Program-made: the position numbers and the translations under genes
The notes under the pieces: generated by a model
What the model was told of the DNA's origin: nothing
The model's input: the letters and a program-made list of their open reading frames with translations, nothing else
Databases searched by the model: none
Shown: one piece after another, positions 34,839 to 37,526 of the stretch
Layout of the letters: each line of letters begins with the position of its first letter
Position numbering within the stretch: position 1 is the first letter of the stretch
Assembly (NCBI GenBank): GCA_027492775.1
Contig: JAPUEC010000233.1
Location: forward strand, 1 to 37,526
Length of the DNA stretch: 37,526 bases
Reading direction: 5' to 3'
DNA from: Rhodocyclaceae bacterium
GTDB taxonomy: Bacteria; Pseudomonadota; Gammaproteobacteria; Burkholderiales; Rhodocyclaceae

Positions 34839-36875
34839 ATGCAGATCAGTCGCCTTCGCATCGGCCAGAAGCTCGTTTTGGCGCTCGGCCTCGCTATCCT
34901 GGTTTCATTTCTGATTGCCGGCGTTGTTGTCGGCCGCATTGGCGATCATTACGCGAACGACACCGCTTCCGACAGCGCGGAGACTATTAACGCCCAAGTC
35001 GTCAATATGGTCGAGGTCTTCGCCGGGGAACTGGAGCACTCGGCCGATCTACTGCTTGGCACACTAGCGCTCGGATATCCCGACCGCTTCCGGCTCGACG
35101 AGTCTGCGACGACGCGCGTCGGCGAACGAAATGTGGCGGCGCTCTACAACGGCCAACGGCCGGTAAGCCTGGATTACGCCTTTATCGACCGAGTGGCCAT
35201 ACAAACCAAATCGGTTGCGACGGTTTTCGTGCGCGATGGCAATGATTTTATCCGCATAGCCACCTCCCTGAAGAAAGAAGACGGTGCTCGCGCGGTGGGA
35301 ACCGTGCTCGACCAGAAACACCCGGCTTACGCCAAGCTCATCGGAGGGGAAAGTTATCGCGGCGAAGCCAAGCTCTTTGGCCGCAATTACTTCACCAAGT
35401 ACCAGCCGATCAAGGAAGGCAACAAGGTGATCGGGGTGCTTTTCGTCGGCGTCGATTTTACCAAAGCCCTCGCCAAGCTCCGTGACCAGATCAAGTCAGT
35501 GCGACTCGGAGAAACCGGCTATGTTTTCGTGGTCAATGCCAACGCGGCCGACAAGGAATATGGCCATTTCGTCGTCCATCCTACCCTCGAAGGCAAAAGC
35601 GCGTTGGAAGTACAGGATGCGCGTGGCAAATACTTGGTCAAGGAGATGCTGGAGAAAAAGAAAGGCGAAATCCGTTATCTCTGGCAGCGCCAGAATACAA
35701 GCCGGGCCAGCGAGAGCCTGGCGGTGGTTGCCATATTCCCGGAATTCGATTGGATGGTTGCGACTCGCGCGGATATTTCCGAACTGTCACGCAGCGTCAA
35801 CGCCGTCCAGTGGGCGATGTTCGTGGTCGGGCTGGTGCTTTTAGTGGCGCTGCCGCTGGTCGTTGTTGTTGTCACCCGGCGGGTGGTGACCAGGCCACTG
35901 GGAGAATTGCAGAATTTCTGCGCCGAAATCGAACGTAGCAAAGATTTCACCTTACAGCCGCCGCGGCACGGCGAGGATGAGGTTGGTCAGACCACCGACT
36001 CGGTGACGCGGCTCCTCAAGGTGCTGCGCCAGACTTTTATCGACTTGCTGGAAGATATCCGCAAAGTCGACGAAGCCTCGCGGAGCATGTCCAACACCGC
36101 GCGGGAAACTGCCAGAAATTCAGGCCAGGCGAGCGATTCGGCCAGCGCAATGGCCGCCTCGGTCGAAGAGCTGAGCGTCGGCATCAATCATATCGCTAGC
36201 AGCGCCAACGAGGCCGCTGCGCTTTCGCGTGATGCCGGCGTGCGCTCTCAGGAAGGCGGCAAGACCATCCTCGATGCGACAGCGGAAATGAACGCGATTG
36301 CCGACAAGGTTCGCCACACGTCTTCGGCGATTACATCGCTTGGCGAAGAATCGCGGCAGATTTCCGGCATCGTCGCCGTTATCAAGGAAGTGGCTGAACA
36401 AACCAACCTGCTCGCACTGAATGCCGCCATCGAGGCGGCGCGCGCCGGGGACGCAGGCCGCGGCTTTGCCGTCGTTGCCGATGAAGTGCGCAAGCTGGCG
36501 GAGCGCACGACGCTGGCAACCGCCGAGATCGCCAAGGTCACCGGTTCCATCCATCAACGTGCCGAACAGGCGGTCGACGCCATGGCGGAAGCGGTCGAGC
36601 AAGTGGAGCTCGGCGCGGCGCTCTCAACCCAGGCAGGCACTGCGATTAGCGACATCCGCAGCAGTTCGGAGCGAGTGGTCGAAGTGGTCCGGCAGATTAC
36701 CGATGCCTTGTCGGAATCCAGCGCCGCCAGCCAGAACATGGCGAACCAGACAGAACGGGTTGCCCGGGTGGCGGAAGAAAGCGATCACGGCGCCCAAGTT
36801 TCCGCCCAAGCGGCGGACAAACTTGAAAAACTCACCGGCGAGATGCGCAATATGGTGGGGCGCTTCAAGATATAA
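34839..36875 (+). CDS. Methyl-accepting chemotaxis protein with periplasmic Cache domain
   Basis: This 678-residue membrane receptor senses an unknown small molecule and signals to CheA/CheW. After a cytoplasmic start ([11 protein letters not shown]) comes membrane helix 1 (about 12-33). A large periplasmic region of the Cache type (about 35-315, with GVLFVGVDF and [11 protein letters not shown]), membrane helix 2 (about 325-347), a HAMP linker, and the signalling coiled coil follow. The conserved hairpin tip [18 protein letters not shown] is at about 520-537. It ends MVGRFKI without a CheR/CheB pentapeptide. No che or flagellar genes are nearby. The ligand is not predictable. Confidence 0.93.
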   Translation: MQISRLRIGQKLVLALGLAILVSFLIAGVVVGRIGDHYANDTASDSAETINAQVVNMVEVFAGELEHSADLLLGTLALGYPDRFRLDESATTRVGERNVAALYNGQRPVSLDYAFIDRVAIQTKSVATVFVRDGNDFIRIATSLKKEDGARAVGTVLDQKHPAYAKLIGGESYRGEAKLFGRNYFTKYQPIKEGNKVIGVLFVGVDFTKALAKLRDQIKSVRLGETGYVFVVNANAADKEYGHFVVHPTLEGKSALEVQDARGKYLVKEMLEKKKGEIRYLWQRQNTSRASESLAVVAIFPEFDWMVATRADISELSRSVNAVQWAMFVVGLVLLVALPLVVVVVTRRVVTRPLGELQNFCAEIERSKDFTLQPPRHGEDEVGQTTDSVTRLLKVLRQTFIDLLEDIRKVDEASRSMSNTARETARNSGQASDSASAMAASVEELSVGINHIASSANEAAALSRDAGVRSQEGGKTILDATAEMNAIADKVRHTSSAITSLGEESRQISGIVAVIKEVAEQTNLLALNAAIEAARAGDAGRGFAVVADEVRKLAERTTLATAEIAKVTGSIHQRAEQAVDAMAEAVEQVELGAALSTQAGTAISDIRSSSERVVEVVRQITDALSESSAASQNMANQTERVARVAEESDHGAQVSAQAADKLEKLTGEMRNMVGRFKI

Positions 36876-37467
36876 ACCCGATCCAGCGTTCGAACCAGGC
36901 GACGACTTGCGAAGCTGCATGTCCTTCGGTCGCCCGAATTTCCCATGGCGCGCCGATGTGCGCCACAGCGCGCCGCGCTGCGATCTTGGCCGGTGGATCG
37001 TTCCCGTCGCAAAGCACCAGGAGCGGAGCTGCCAGCGCTTCGAGATATTCCACACCGGCATGATCGATCAGACCGCCATTTACAACCACCGCGCGGATGA
37101 CCAAGTCGCGCTGGGCTGCGGCACGAATGGCTGCCGGTGATGACTGGCCGTGAGCGAAGATGCCCAGCGCGAGATCCAGGGTGTCGCCATCGTTGCCGAG
37201 GAAATCGAGCAGCCGGATCAGGCGCTGGGCAAGCAAGGGAGCGTTTCCGTCGGAACGATTGAAATGCGCCTCGTCAGGGATCAAAAGGTCGATGGTCAAT
37301 ACCGCGTGGCCGCGCTCGATCACCGCCGCGGCAACCGCGTCGGTGATTGGGGAGCGGTCGGTCCGAGCAGCGATCACGAGCATGCGGGCCGCCACCGGGC
37401 GATATAGGCGCCCGGTCAGTTTTCCTTCGGAAATTGGCAAAACAATGTTGCGCGGAGGAACGTTCAT
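36865..37467 (-). CDS. Alpha/beta-hydrolase-like protein with altered nucleophile site
   Basis: The 200-residue protein resembles dienelactone-hydrolase-like alpha/beta hydrolases: [64 protein letters not shown] and [15 protein letters not shown]. In relatives the nucleophile elbow reads LFGASTGAAAAL. Aligning [13 protein letters not shown] to it places glycine where serine is expected, although two serines follow directly. The acid (Asp in DGNDPP) and histidine (EGHAAS) remain. It may be inactive or use a shifted serine. Its ATG overlaps the preceding gene's stop (ATGA), and its end overlaps the chemoreceptor gene's end by 11 bases on the other strand. Confidence 0.65.
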   Translation of the reverse strand: MNVPPRNIVLPISEGKLTGRLYRPVAARMLVIAARTDRSPITDAVAAAVIERGHAVLTIDLLIPDEAHFNRSDGNAPLLAQRLIRLLDFLGNDGDTLDLALGIFAHGQSSPAAIRAAAQRDLVIRAVVVNGGLIDHAGVEYLEALAAPLLVLCDGNDPPAKIAARRAVAHIGAPWEIRATEGHAASQVVAWFERWIGFIS

Positions 37468-37526
37468 TCGCCGGCGCTCATCGATCCGATCGAAAACGGG
37501 GCCACCTTGCCGTAGCTCAAGTGCAG
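37464..37526 (-). CDS. C-terminal end of an unidentified gene (cut by window edge)
   Basis: Only the last 20 residues are visible, beginning LHLSYGKVAPF and ending SMSAGE before TGA. The stop overlaps the start of the hydrolase-like gene in an ATGA, so the two are likely coupled in one operon. I cannot assign a family from so little sequence. Confidence 0.6.
   Translation of the reverse strand: MHLSYGKVAPFSIGSMSAGE

Noticed and set aside
1..37526. Mobile elements, CRISPR arrays, phage genes, defence systems or tRNA genes
   Set aside because: No transposase, integrase, repeat-spacer array or tRNA-like cloverleaf was seen. Gene content and order are those of a conserved chromosomal core.

Overview
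The window is GC-rich chromosomal DNA from a betaproteobacterium, most likely of the Rhodocyclales type. The evidence is gene order and protein similarity recalled from the families: maf-yceD-rpmF-plsX-fabHDG-acpP-fabF, rpoE-rseC-mucD, lepA-lepB-DUF4845-rnc-era-recO-pdxJ-acpS-nagZ, and a full isc operon headed by cysE. It is nearly all core housekeeping sequence. There are no insertion sequences, CRISPR arrays, prophage genes, tRNA or rRNA genes, and no gap between genes exceeds about 200 bases. The species cannot be named from the sequence alone.

Layout. 1-1251 (minus): a COG0313-type methyltransferase cut by the left edge, and the Maf/YceF nucleotide pyrophosphatase. 1305-7846 (plus): YceD, ribosomal protein L32, then a fatty-acid synthesis block (plsX, fabH, fabD, fabG, acpP, fabF) and a YgfX-like membrane protein. 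7818-9392 (minus): nadB, tail to tail with ygfX. 9576-12303 (plus): sigma-E, RseC, a MucD/DegP periplasmic protease and a small glutaredoxin-like protein; the rseA and rseB genes expected after rpoE are absent. 12358-19756 (plus): lepA, lepB, a DUF4845 protein, rnc, era, recO, pdxJ, acpS and nagZ, mostly with ATGA/GTGA-type overlaps, so probably one translationally coupled operon. 19954-21057 (plus): a degenerate HD-GYP protein. 21086-28580 (plus): cysE, iscR, a NifS-like desulfurase, iscS, iscU, iscA, hscB, hscA, fdx and iscX. 28590-34723 (minus): a 70-residue orphan, a DUF1015 protein, DAHP synthase and mfd. 34839-36875 (plus): a chemoreceptor. 36865-37526 (minus): an alpha/beta-hydrolase-like protein and the end of another gene.

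How the genes work together. CysE makes O-acetylserine for cysteine. The two desulfurases take sulfur from cysteine, IscU and IscA assemble and carry clusters, HscB/HscA release them, and ferredoxin supplies electrons. Two sites resembling type 1 IscR operators, one before cysE and one before iscR, suggest that cysteine supply and cluster assembly are repressed together. The fab block makes acyl-ACP and PlsX links it to phospholipid synthesis, while AcpS, which activates ACP, lies in the rnc-nagZ operon.

I found no clearly new system. The points most worth a second look are the paired IscR-type operators, the tandem desulfurases, the HD-GYP protein without its catalytic HD pair, rpoE without rseA/rseB, and two terminator-like hairpins placed directly before the plsX and lepA start codons. 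All assignments were made by reading the sequence, without database searches.
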